Source of the DNA: Colletes latitarsis
Lineage: Eukaryota; Arthropoda; Insecta; Hymenoptera; Colletidae
Direction: 5' to 3'
Assembly: GCF_051014445.1 (NCBI RefSeq)
Contig: NW_027488400.1
Span: 106,932-170,931 of the forward strand
DNA length: 64,000 nucleotides
The position numbers and the translations under genes were made by a program. Shown in pieces: positions 21,798 to 34,084 of this stretch. Under the pieces are notes generated by a model. It was given only the letters and a program-made list of their open reading frames with translations. It ran no database searches and was not told where the DNA came from. How positions within the stretch are numbered: the stretch's first letter is position 1; every line of letters begins with the position of its first letter.

Positions 21798-23746
21798 TAT
21801 CAATTAAATGTTTATTAATAAATAAATATTTATTGTATTAAATTTATTATTATTAAATTATGGATTATATTTTATAATATATATTATATATTCGATAAAT
21901 CCATAGATAATTATATATAATTAGACTCTTAGTATATATTGATAGATGTATGTAGATCTCAAGATTTATAGATAATTGTATATAGATTAACATATTTATT
22001 ATGTATAATATGTATATTAATCTATAATTTATTTTTTTTCTTTATAACAATAATTATATATATATATATCGATTAAATATTTATTAATAAATAAATATTT
22101 ATTATATTAAATCTATTGTTATTAAATTGTGAATTATATTTTATAATATAGATCATATATTCGATAAATCCATAGATAATTATATATAATTAGACTCTTA
22201 GTATATATTGATAGATGTATGTAGATCTCAAGATTTATAGATAATTGTATATAGATTAACATATTTATTATGTATAATATGTATATTAATCTATAATTTA
22301 TTTTTTTTTCTTTATAACAATAATTATATATATATATATCGATTAAATATTTATTAATAGATAAATATTTATTATATTAAATCTATTGTTATTAAATTGT
22401 GGATTATATTTTATAATATAGATCATATATTCGATAAATCCATAGATAATTATATATAATTAGACTCTTAGTATATATTGATAGATGTATATAGTTCTCA
22501 AGATTTATAGATAATTGTATATAGATTAACATATTTATTATGTATAATATGTATATTAATCTATAATTTATTTTTTTTTCTTTATAATAATAATTATATA
22601 TATATATATCAATTAAATATTTATTAATAGATAAATATTTATTATATTAAATCTATTGTTATTAAATTGTGGATTATATTTTATAATATAGATCATATAT
22701 TCGATAAATCCATAGATAATTATATATAATTAGACTCTTAGTATATATTGATAGATGTATGTAGATCTCAAGATTTATAGATAATTGTATATAGATTAAC
22801 ATATTTATTATGTATAATATGTATATTAATCTATAATTTATTTTTTTTTCTTTATAACAATAATTATATATATATATATCGATTAAATATTTATTAATAG
22901 ATAAATATTTATTATATTAAATCTATTGTTATTAAATTGTGGATTATATTTTATAATATAGATCATATATTCGATAAATCCATAGATAATTATATATAAT
23001 TAGACTCTTAGTATATATTGATAGATGTATGTAGATCTCAAGATTTATAGATAATTATATATAGATTAACATATTTATTATGTATAATATGTATATTAAT
23101 CTATAATTTATTTTTTTTTCTTTATAACAATAATTATATATATATATATCAATTAAATATTTATTAATAGATAAATATTTATTATATTAAATCTATTGTT
23201 ATTAAATTATGGATTATATTTTATAATATAGATCATATATTCGATAAATCCATAGATAATTATATATAATTAGACTCTTAGTATATATTGATAGATGTAT
23301 GTAGATCTCAAGATTTATAGATAATTGTATATAGATTAACATATTTATTATGTATAATATGTATATTAATCTATAATTTATTTTTTTTTCTTCATAACAA
23401 TAATTATATATATATATATCGATTAAATATTTATTAATAGATAAATATTTATTATATTAAATCTATTGTTATTAAATTGTGGATTATATTTTATAATATA
23501 GATCATATATTCGATAAATCCATAGATAATTATATATAATTAGACTCTTAGTATATATTGATAGATGTATGTAGATCTCAAGATTTATAGATAATTATAT
23601 ATAGATTAACATATTTATTATGTATAATATGTATATTAATCTATAATTTATTTTTTTTCTTTTATAACAATAATTATATATTTATATATCGATTAAATAT
23701 TTATTAATAAATAAATATTTATTATATTAAATTTATTATTATTAAA
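21798..23746 (-). repeat. 270-bp repeats, right arm (7 copies, inverted)
   Basis: Reverse complement of the left 270-bp repeats. The marker TTAGACTCTTAGTATATATT occurs seven times (about 21921, 22190, 22460, 22730, 23000, 23270, 23540). Single-base variants distinguish copies, for example TATATAGTTCTC near 22490 instead of TATGTAGATCTC. One more copy than the left arm makes the palindrome asymmetric. Confidence 0.93.
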
Positions 23747-23911
23747 TTATAAATTATATTATAAAATATAAATTATATATTTTATGAATTTATAATTTGA
23801 ATTATTTATATTAAAAAATTTATTAATATAAAAAAAAAAAAAAAAAGTTTAATATAATAAATACATATTTATATATTTAATTATTATTGTTTATATAAAA
23901 ATTATTATTTA
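23747..23911 (-). promoter_or_regulatory. AT-rich block with a 17-base poly-A (23830-23846)
   Basis: Mirror image of 19801-19965. The poly-A of 17 is the complement of the left poly-T and has the same length. On the minus strand it is therefore a T stretch next to the array facing rrnS. Confidence 0.6.
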
Positions 23912-24141
23912 AATAAAATAAATTTTGATTATTTTCTTTAATTAATTTAATTTTTATTATGATATATAAAAATTTAATTATATTATAAAATAAATTTTGA
24001 TTATTTTCTTTAATTAATTTAATTTTTATTGTAATATATAAAAATTTAATTATATTATAAATAAATTTTGATTATTTTCTTTAATTAATTTAATTTTTAT
24101 TGTAATATATAAAAATTTAATTATATTATAAATAAGTCTTG
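23912..24141 (-). repeat. Three 71-72-bp repeats, right arm (inverted)
   Basis: Reverse complement of 19571-19800, with GATTATTTTCTTTAATTAAT in each copy. The variant copy again lies on the inner side, so the whole block was inverted as a unit. Confidence 0.9.
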
Positions 24142-24145
24142 ATTT

Positions 24146-27100
24146 ATTGAAATTGAGTGAATATTTAATTATCAGAGTTATAGTAAAATTATAGTGAAAT
24201 TACTAGGATGTATAAAAAAATTTACTTAATAATGAAATTAAAATCATTCAATTTCATCTGATCATTGAAATTGAGTGAATATTTAATTATCAGAGTTATA
24301 GTAAAATTATAGTGAAATTACTAGGATGTATAAAAAAATTTACTTAATAATGAAATTAAAATCATTCAATTTCATCTGATCATTGAAATTGAGTGAATAT
24401 TTAATTATCAGAGTTATAGTAAAATTATAGTGAAATTACTAGGATGTATAAAAAAATTTACTTAATAATGAAATTAAAATCATTCAATTTCATCTGATCA
24501 TTGAAATTGAGTGAATATTTAATTATCAGAGTTATAGTAAAATTATAGTGAAATTACTAGGATGTATAAAAAAATTTACTTAATAATGAAATTAAAATCA
24601 TTCAATTTCATCTGATCATTGAAATTGAGTGAATATTTAATTATCAGAGTTATAGTAAAATTATAGTGAAATTACTAGGATGTATAAAAAAATTTACTTA
24701 ATAATGAAATTAAAATCATTCAATTTCATCTGATCATTGAAATTGAGTGAATATTTAATTATCAGAGTTATAGTAAAATTATAGTGAAATTACTAGGATG
24801 TATAAAAAAATTTATTTAATAATGAAATTAAAATCATTCAATTTCATCTGATCATTGAAATTGAGTGAATATTTAATTATCAGAGTTATAGTAAAATTAT
24901 AGTGAAATTACTAGGATGTATAAAAAAATTTATTTAATAATGAAATTAAAATCATTCAATTTCATCTGATCATTGAAATTGAGTGAATATTTAATTATCA
25001 GAGTTATAGTAAAATTATAGTGAAATTACTAGGATGTATAAAAAAATTTACTTAATAATGAAATTAAAATCATTCAATTTCATCTGATCATTGAAATTGA
25101 GTGAATATTTAATTATCAGAGTTATAGTAAAATTATAGTGAAATTACTAGGATGTATAAAAAAATTTACTTAATAATGAAATTAAAATCATTCAATTTCA
25201 TCTGATCATTGAAATTGAGTGAATATTTAATTATCAGAGTTATAGTAAAATTATAGTGAAATTACTAGGATGTATAAAAAAATTTACTTAATAATGAAAT
25301 TAAAATCATTCAATTTCATCTGATCATTGAAATTGAGTGAATATTTAATTATCAGAGTTATAGTAAAATTATAGTGAAATTACTAGGATGTATAAAAAAA
25401 TTTACTTAATAATGAAATTAAAATCATTCAATTTCATCTGATCATTGAAATTGAGTGAATATTTAATTATCAGAGTTATAGTAAAATTATAGTGAAATTA
25501 CTAGGATGTATAAAAAAATTTACTTAATAATGAAATTAAAATCATTCAATTTCATCTGATCATTGAAATTGAGTGAATATTTAATTATCAGAGTTATAGT
25601 AAAATTATAGTGAAATTACTAGGATGTATAAAAAAATTTACTTAATAATGAAATTAAAATCATTCAATTTCATCTGATCATTGAAATTGAGTGAATATTT
25701 AATTATCAGAGTTATAGTAAAATTATAGTGAAATTACTAGGATGTATAAAAAAATTTACTTAATAATGAAATTAAAATCATTCAATTTCATCTGATCATT
25801 GAAATTGAGTGAATATTTAATTATCAGAGTTATAGTAAAATTATAGTGAAATTACTAGGATGTATAAAAAAATTTACTTAATAATGAAATTAAAATCATT
25901 CAATTTCATCTGATCATTGAAATTGAGTGAATATTTAATTATCAGAGTTATAGTAAAATTATAGTGAAATTACTAGGATGTATAAAAAAATTTACTTAAT
26001 AATGAAATTAAAATCATTCAATTTCATCTGATCATTGAAATTGAGTGAATATTTAATTATCAGAGTTATAGTAAAATTATAGTGAAATTACTAGGATGTA
26101 TAAAAAAATTTACTTAATAATGAAATTAAAATCATTCAATTTCATCTGATCATTGAAATTGAGTGAATATTTAATTATCAGAGTTATAGTAAAATTATAG
26201 TGAAATTACTAGGATGTATAAAAAAATTTACTTAATAATGAAATTAAAATCATTCAATTTCATCTGATCATTGAAATTGAGTGAATATTTAATTATCAGA
26301 GTTATAGTAAAATTATAGTGAAATTACTAGGATGTATAAAAAAATTTATTTAATAATGAAATTAAAATCATTCAATTTCATCTGATCATTGAAATTGAGT
26401 GAATATTTAATTATCAGAGTTATAGTAAAATTATAGTGAAATTACTAGGATGTATAAAAAAATTTACTTAATAATGAAATTAAAATCATTCAATTTCATC
26501 TGATCATTGAAATTGAGTGAATATTTAATTATCAGAGTTATAGTAAAATTATAGTGAAATTACTAGGATGTATAAAAAAATTTACTTAATAATGAAATTA
26601 AAATCATTCAATTTCATCTGATCATTGAAATTGAGTGAATATTTAATTATCAGAGTTATAGTAAAATTATAGTGAAATTACTAGGATGTATAAAAAAATT
26701 TACTTAATAATGAAATTAAAATCATTCAATTTCATCTGATCATTGAAATTGAGTGAATATTTAATTATCAGAGTTATAGTAAAATTATAGTGAAATTACT
26801 AGGATGTATAAAAAAATTTACTTAATAATGAAATTAAAATCATTCAATTTCATCTGATCATTGAAATTGAGTGAATATTTAATTATCAGAGTTATAGTAA
26901 AATTATAGTGAAATTACTAGGATGTATAAAAAAATTTACTTAATAATGAAATTAAAATCATTCAATTTCATCTGATCATTGAAATTGAGTGAATATTTAA
27001 TTATCAGAGTTATAGTAAAATTATAGTGAAATTACTAGGATGTATAAAAAAATTTACTTAATAATGAAATTAAAATCATTCAATTTCATCTGATCATTGA

Positions 27101-30100
27101 AATTGAGTGAATATTTAATTATCAGAGTTATAGTAAAATTATAGTGAAATTACTAGGATGTATAAAAAAATTTACTTAATAATGAAATTAAAATCATTCA
27201 ATTTCATCTGATCATTGAAATTGAGTGAATATTTAATTATCAGAGTTATAGTAAAATTATAGTGAAATTACTAGGATGTATAAAAAAATTTACTTAATAA
27301 TGAAATTAAAATCATTCAATTTCATCTGATCATTGAAATTGAGTGAATATTTAATTATCAGAGTTATAGTAAAATTATAGTGAAATTACTAGGATGTATA
27401 AAAAAATTTACTTAATAATGAAATTAAAATCATTCAATTTCATCTGATCATTGAAATTGAGTGAATATTTAATTATCAGAGTTATAGTAAAATTATAGTG
27501 AAATTACTAGGATGTATAAAAAAATTTACTTAATAATGAAATTAAAATCATTCAATTTCATCTGATCATTGAAATTGAGTGAATATTTAATTATCAGAGT
27601 TATAGTAAAATTATAGTGAAATTACTAGGATGTATAAAAAAATTTACTTAATAATGAAATTAAAATCATTCAATTTCATCTGATCATTGAAATTGAGTGA
27701 ATATTTAATTATCAGAGTTATAGTAAAATTATAGTGAAATTACTAGGATGTATAAAAAAATTTACTTAATAATGAAATTAAAATCATTCAATTTCATCTG
27801 ATCATTGAAATTGAGTGAATATTTAATTATCAGAGTTATAGTAAAATTATAGTGAAATTACTAGGATGTATAAAAAAATTTACTTAATAATGAAATTAAA
27901 ATCATTCAATTTCATCTGATCATTGAAATTGAGTGAATATTTAATTATCAGAGTTATAGTAAAATTATAGTGAAATTACTAGGATGTATAAAAAAATTTA
28001 CTTAATAATGAAATTAAAATCATTCAATTTCATCTGATCATTGAAATTGAGTGAATATTTAATTATCAGAGTTATAGTAAAATTATAGTGAAATTACTAG
28101 GATGTATAAAAAAATTTATTTAATAATGAAATTAAAATCATTCAATTTCATCTGATCATTGAAATTGAGTGAATATTTAATTATCAGAGTTATAGTAAAA
28201 TTATAGTGAAATTATTAGGATGTATAAAAAAATTTATTTAATAATGAAATTAAAATCATTCAATTTCATCTGATCATTGAAATTGAGTGAATATTTAATT
28301 ATCAGAGTTATAGTAAAATTATAGTGAAATTACTAGGATGTATAAAAAAATTTACTTAATAATGAAATTAAAATCATTCAATTTCATCTGATCATTGAAA
28401 TTGAGTGAATATTTAATTATCAGAGTTATAGTAAAATTATAGTGAAATTACTAGGATGTATAAAAAAATTTACTTAATAATGAAATTAAAATCATTCAAT
28501 TTCATCTGATCATTGAAATTGAGTGAATATTTAATTATCAGAGTTATAGTAAAATTATAGTGAAATTACTAGGATGTATAAAAAAATTTACTTAATAATG
28601 AAATTAAAATCATTCAATTTCATCTGATCATTGAAATTGAGTGAATATTTAATTATCAGAGTTATAGTAAAATTATAGTGAAATTACTAGGATGTATAAA
28701 AAAATTTACTTAATAATGAAATTAAAATCATTCAATTTCATCTGATCATTGAAATTGAGTGAATATTTAATTATCAGAGTTATAGTAAAATTATAGTGAA
28801 ATTACTAGGATGTATAAAAAAATTTACTTAATAATGAAATTAAAATCATTCAATTTCATCTGATCATTGAAATTGAGTGAATATTTAATTATCAGAGTTA
28901 TAGTAAAATTATAGTGAAATTACTAGGATGTATAAAAAAATTTACTTAATAATGAAATTAAAATCATTCAATTTCATCTGATCATTGAAATTGAGTGAAT
29001 ATTTAATTATCAGAGTTATAGTAAAATTATAGTGAAATTACTAGGATGTATAAAAAAATTTACTTAATAATGAAATTAAAATCATTCAATTTCATCTGAT
29101 CATTGAAATTGAGTGAATATTTAATTATCAGAGTTATAGTAAAATTATAGTGAAATTACTAGGATGTATAAAAAAATTTATTTAATAATGAAATTAAAAT
29201 CATTCAATTTCATCTGATCATTGAAATTGAGTGAATATTTAATTATCAGAGTTATAGTAAAATTATAGTGAAATTACTAGGATGTATAAAAAAATTTACT
29301 TAATAATGAAATTAAAATCATTCAATTTCATCTGATCATTGAAATTGAGTGAATATTTAATTATCAGAGTTATAGTAAAATTATAGTGAAATTACTAGGA
29401 TGTATAAAAAAATTTACTTAATAATGAAATTAAAATCATTCAATTTCATCTGATCATTGAAATTGAGTGAATATTTAATTATCAGAGTTATAGTAAAATT
29501 ATAGTGAAATTACTAGGATGTATAAAAAAATTTACTTAATAATGAAATTAAAATCATTCAATTTCATCTGATCATTGAAATTGAGTGAATATTTAATTAT
29601 CAGAGTTATAGTAAAATTATAGTGAAATTACTAGGATGTATAAAAAAATTTACTTAATAATGAAATTAAAATCATTCAATTTCATCTGATCATTGAAATT
29701 GAGTGAATATTTAATTATCAGAGTTATAGTAAAATTATAGTGAAATTACTAGGATGTATAAAAAAATTTACTTAATAATGAAATTAAAATCATTCAATTT
29801 CATCTGATCATTGAAATTGAGTGAATATTTAATTATCAGAGTTATAGTAAAATTATAGTGAAATTACTAGGATGTATAAAAAAATTTACTTAATAATGAA
29901 ATTAAAATCATTCAATTTCATCTGATCATTGAAATTGAGTGAATATTTAATTATCAGAGTTATAGTAAAATTATAGTGAAATTACTAGGATGTATAAAAA
30001 AATTTACTTAATAATGAAATTAAAATCATTCAATTTCATCTGATCATTGAAATTGAGTGAATATTTAATTATCAGAGTTATAGTAAAATTATAGTGAAAT

Positions 30101-30625
30101 TACTAGGATGTATAAAAAAATTTACTTAATAATGAAATTAAAATCATTCAATTTCATCTGATCATTGAAATTGAGTGAATATTTAATTATCAGAGTTATA
30201 GTAAAATTATAGTGAAATTACTAGGATGTATAAAAAAATTTACTTAATAATGAAATTAAAATCATTCAATTTCATCTGATCATTGAAATTGAGTGAATAT
30301 TTAATTATCAGAGTTATAGTAAAATTATAGTGAAATTACTAGGATGTATAAAAAAATTTACTTAATAATGAAATTAAAATCATTCAATTTCATCTGATCA
30401 TTGAAATTGAGTGAATATTTAATTATCAGAGTTATAGTAAAATTATAGTGAAATTACTAGGATGTATAAAAAAATTTACTTAATAATGAAATTAAAATCA
30501 TTCAATTTCATCTGATCATTGAAATTGAGTGAATATTTAATTATCAGAGTTATAGTAAAATTATAGTGAAATTACTAGGATGTATAAAAAAATTTACTTA
30601 ATAATGAAATTAAAATCATTCAATT
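24146..30625 (-). repeat. 118-bp satellite array, right arm (about 54.9 units, inverted)
   Basis: The same 118-bp unit in the opposite direction, marked by GAAATTGAGTGAATATTTAA every 118 bases from 24149. Variant units with TTTATTTAA instead of TTTACTTAA occur near 24819, 24937, 26353, 28123, 28241 and 29185; the 28241 unit also has ATTATTAGG. The adjacent variant pair near the centre has a counterpart on the left (18541, 18659). The last unit breaks off in CATTCAATT and rrnS follows at once. Confidence 0.95.
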
Positions 30626-31462
30626 GATAAAATTTTAGTTTATTATAAAATTTTTCTATTACGATGAAAAGATTTAATTAAAAATTAAAAGTTTTAATAA
30701 AAATTTAATTTTAGTTTTATTATTAATTAATTATTTTAATATTTATATAAATTTTTTTTTTATTATGAATTTTTAAATAAAATTTATAAAAATTATTTAA
30801 ATTTTATAATTAAAAAATAAATGAAAATTTTATTTAGGGAAAAAAAATTAATAGAAGATAATTTAGTGCCAGCATCTGCGGTTAAACTACATCTATAAAT
30901 TAATAATAACAATTTTAAATAAATTTAATAAAAAAAAATTAAATAAATAATTAATTATAATTTTAGTGAAATAATAATATAATTTTAAATTTATTTATTA
31001 AATTTAGTTATTTTGTAAATTTTATTAAAAACTAGGATTAGATACCCTATTATTAAAAAAGAAATTATGCAATTGATTATTAAATGTTAATCATTAAAAT
31101 TAAAATATTTGGCGGTTAAATAATATTTTAGAGGAACTTGTGAATTAATTTGATGATCCACGATAAGATTTACTTAATTTAATTTTTATGTATTGTTGTT
31201 TTTAAAAATTTTAATAAAAATATTTTTATTAAATTTAATTTAAATTATAATTCAAATCAAAATGTAGAATAATTAAGATTTAATGAGTTACAATAAAATT
31301 TATATTTAAGGATAATTTATTTTAATATAAATTTTAAAAAGGATTTAAAAGTAAATAATTTTAAATTAAAATTATTGAAAGTTGTAAATTTAATGTACAA
31401 ATCGCCCGTCATTTTCATATAAAAATTGGAAAAAGTCGTAACAAAGTAAAAGTATTGGAAAA
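30626..31462 (+). rRNA. rrnS: 12S (small subunit) ribosomal RNA
   Basis: Small-subunit rRNA of the mitochondrial ribosome. Landmarks in order: the 530-loop block GTGCCAGCATCTGCGGTTA (30868), GGATTAGATACCC (31035), AGAGGAACTTGTG (31130), GATCCACGATAAGATT (31155), and the decoding-site end with CAAATCGCCCGTC (31398) and AAGTCGTAACAAAGTA (31433). The 5' end is placed where the satellite array stops; the 3' end is placed where the following tRNA-like fold begins. Both are approximate. At about 837 bases it is slightly long for an insect. Confidence 0.93.
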
Positions 31463-31542
31463 TGTTTTTAGTTTAAGAGTAAATAATTAATTAATAATTT
31501 ATTTTTAAATAAATTTAAATAATAATTTTTATTCTAAAAATA
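31463..31542 (+). tRNA. tRNA-like element in the trnV slot, no valine anticodon seen
   Basis: Between rrnS and rrnL, where insects carry trnV, TGTTTTT (31463-31469) can pair fully with AAAAATA (31536-31542), allowing one G-T pair. AG follows, then a D-arm-like TTTA-AGAG-TAAA hairpin. The expected anticodon arm is poor. The best stem (ATTAA/TTTAT, one mismatch) closes TTAATAA, which would read AAT, not TAC. It may be a degenerate or pseudo trnV, or chance pairing in AT-rich DNA. Confidence 0.35.
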
Positions 31543-31558
31543 TTTATTTTATATATAT

Positions 31559-31594
<36 letters not shown>

Positions 31595-32898
31595 TATTTT
31601 AAAGTTTAATTTAATTTAATAATAATTAAAGTAATTTTAAATATAAATTTGTTTAAGTAAATATTTTAAATAAATTTTTTATATTAATAAGTATTGTAAA
31701 AGTTTTAAATAATTTTAAATAAAAAAAAAAATTATTTTTGTACCTTTTGTATCAGGGTTTATTAATTATAATTATATATATATATATATTTCTCGAAAAT
31801 AAAAGAGCTAAATAAATATAATTTTTTATGTAAAATAATTAATTATTAATATTTATTTAGAAATTATACGTTATTCGATTTTATTGATATCTAGTTTTTT
31901 TTGAAATGAATTTAATTCATATATTTAATAAAAATTTATTTTATAATAAAATAAAATTTATTAAATATAAAAAAATTATGGGATAAACTTTAATTTTAAA
32001 ATTATTATTTAAAATATTTATTTAAATATATTTATATTCATAAAATTTGTTAATATTAAAAAAAATTTAATAATTTATAAAATTTAAATATTTAAAGATT
32101 TATTAATAAAATATAAATTAATAAAAAAAAATTAATTAAAATTAAATTAAATTAATTTATAATGATAAAATTAGTAAATTTTATTATATTAATATATTTA
32201 TTTAATTTATAAATATAATATAGGAATTAAGCAAAAATTATATTCACCTGTTTATCAAAAACATGTCTTTTTGTTAATAATTTAAAGTCAATTCTGCTCA
32301 ATGAATTAAATTTTAAATAGCTGCAGTATTTTGACTGTACAAAGGTAGCATAATAAATAGGTTTTTAATTGGAATCTTGTATGAAAGAGTTAATGAAATA
32401 TAAACTATCTTTATTATAAAAATTAAATTTTAATTTTAAGTAAAAATGCTTAAATAATATTAAGGGACGATAAGACCCTATAGAATTTTATATAATTTTA
32501 TTAATATTAATATTTTAAATTGATATTAATAAAATTATATTTTATTGGGAGGATATTTAAATTTATTAAACTTTAAAATAATTAATAATCAATAATTATT
32601 GTTTAAATAAATGAATTTTATTAAAAATTAATAGATAAATTACCTTAGGGATAACAGTGTAATATCTTTGGAAAGATCATATTAATAAAGATGATTACAA
32701 CCTCGATGTTGAATTAAGATAAATTTTAAATGCAGTAGTTTAAAAATTAAGTCTGTTCGACTTTTAAAATCTTACATGATTTGAGTTCAGATCGGCGTAA
32801 GCCAGATCGGTTTCTATCTTTAATAAAAATAAATATTTTTGTACGAAAGGACTCTATATTTAAAATAATTTTTTATTAATTAATAAATATTTTTATTA
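31543..32898 (+). rRNA. rrnL: 16S (large subunit) ribosomal RNA
   Basis: Large-subunit rRNA. Recognisable blocks: TACCTTTTGTATCAGGGTTT (31740), TTTCTCGAAAATAAAAGAGC (31789), CACCTGTTTATCAAAAACAT (32245), GCTGCAGTATTTTGACTGTA and CAAAGGTAGCATAATA (32320-32350), AAGACCCTATAGA (32471), TTACCTTAGGGATAACAGTG (32640), ATCGGCGTAAGCCAGATCGG (32792) and GTACGAAAGGA (32841). The 3' end is placed at trnL1. The 5' end is uncertain, with a TA microsatellite at about 31550-31595. Length is about 1356 bases, typical for insects. Confidence 0.94.
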
Positions 32899-32967
32899 AT
32901 TATTTTAGCAAATTAGTGCAATTAAATTTAGAATTTAGTATAAATATAATTTATTATATAAATAATA
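32899..32967 (+). tRNA. trnL1: tRNA-Leu1 (CUN, anticodon TAG)
   Basis: A 69-nt plus-strand tRNA: acceptor ATTATTT/AAATAAT, D arm GCAAATTAGTGC, anticodon stem TTAAA/TTTAG closing TTTAGAA (TAG). It lies between rrnL and nad1 as in the ancestor. First pass only; the second pass does not reach it. Confidence 0.9.
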
Positions 32968-33921
32968 ATTTATTCTTTATTAAATTATATATATATAAGT
33001 TTAATTTATTTATTTTTATTAATTTTAATAAATTTAATAGCTGTTGCATTTTTAACATTATATGAACGAAAAATTTTAGGTTATATTCAAGATCGAAAAG
33101 GTCCAAATAAATCTGGATTTATAGGATTATTTCAACCAATTAATGATGCTATAAAATTATTATTTAAAGAATTTTTTATTTTAAAAAATTCAAATTTTTA
33201 TCAATATATATTTTGTCCTATATTAATTTTAATTTTATCTTTTATATTATGATTAGTAACACCTTTTTATTTTAATTTATATAATAATAATTTTTCAATT
33301 TTATTTATATTAAGAATTTTAAGATTTAGTGTTTTTCCTATAATAATTATAGGATGATCTTCAAATTCTAACTATTCTATGTTAGGATCAATTCGATCTA
33401 TTGCACAATCTATTTCTTATGAAATTAGATTATTCTTAATATTATTAATTATAATATTATTAACTGAAAATATATCTTTTTACAATTTTATTATTTTTCA
33501 AAAATATATTAAATTTTGCATTCTTTTATTTCCTTTATATTTAATATTTATATTAAATATATTAATAGAATTAAATCGTACACCATTTGATTTAATTGAA
33601 GGTGAATCAGAATTAATTTCTGGATTTAATACTGAATATTTTAGAAGACAATTTACTATAATTTTTATAGCTGAATATTTAAGAATTAGATTTGCAAGAA
33701 TAATTTTAAGTATTATATTTTTTGGATTTGATATATATTCAATTAAATTTTTATTAATTTATTATTTTCATTTATTATTAATTATTTGAATACGTGGAGT
33801 TTTACCTCGTATTCGATATGATGAATTAATATATTTATGTTGAAAAACTTTTTTACCTATAACTTTAATATATTTATTTTTTATTTTTATATTTAAACAA
33901 TTTTCTAATATTATATTATAA
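32968..33921 (+). CDS. nad1: NADH dehydrogenase subunit 1
   Basis: Complex I subunit that forms the quinone-access channel in the membrane. From ATT at 32968, directly after trnL1, it has 317 residues and a TAA stop at 33919-33921. Conserved segments are VAFLTLYERKILGYIQDRKG with PNK (about residue 32-55), LFQPINDAMKLLFKE, and NRTPFDLIEGESELISGFN with the acidic loop (about residue 210-230). ATA at 32989 or 32995 are alternative starts. The run 33379-33789 is merely its middle, cut at TGA Trp codons under the standard code. Confidence 0.94.
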
Positions 33922-33991
33922 ATTAAAATATTAAATAAATTTTTAATTTGTAATTTAATAATTATATAAATATAATTATTATTATAAAATT

Positions 33992-34063
33992 TAAGTTTAT
34001 AGAAGTTTATAATATTCTATCTTATATTTTCAAAATATATGCTTAATTCAAGCTCATAAACTT
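33992..34063 (-). tRNA. trnS2: tRNA-Ser2 (UCN, anticodon TGA)
   Basis: A 72-nt minus-strand tRNA: acceptor AAGTTTA/TAAACTT, D arm GAGCTTGAATTAAGC, and an anticodon loop TTTTGAA-type with TGA in a TATAT-based stem. It lies between nad1 and cob, its ancestral place. The 70 bases between nad1 and this gene show no TACTAA-like termination-factor site. Confidence 0.9.
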
Positions 34064-34084
34064 AAAATTTTATGTTTATTTTAT

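Larger units (their letters stand above)
10358..30625. promoter_or_regulatory. Giant palindromic control region
   Basis: The whole 20.3-kb stretch between trnM and rrnS is noncoding and occupies the ancestral place of the insect control region, where replication and transcription start. It is an imperfect inverted repeat: 118-bp satellite, 71-bp triplet, homopolymer block, 270-bp repeats, TA-rich centre, then the same elements reversed and complemented. The outer boundaries of the arms mirror about 21856 and the inner ones about 21722; the right arm has one more 270-bp unit. No gene or long frame is present. Which part initiates replication cannot be told from sequence alone. Confidence 0.9.

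Noticed and set aside
31550..31640. Second candidate for trnV in the TA-rich 5' part of rrnL
   Set aside because: No TAC occurs on the plus strand, and minus-strand TAC positions lack stems or a T before the anticodon.
33379..33789. A separate 136-residue protein
   Set aside because: It is the middle of nad1, cut off by a TGA Trp codon.
33922..33991. Possible trnV on the minus strand (TAC-containing loop between nad1 and trnS2)
   Set aside because: The bases flanking the loop do not form an anticodon stem, and no acceptor or D arm is visible.
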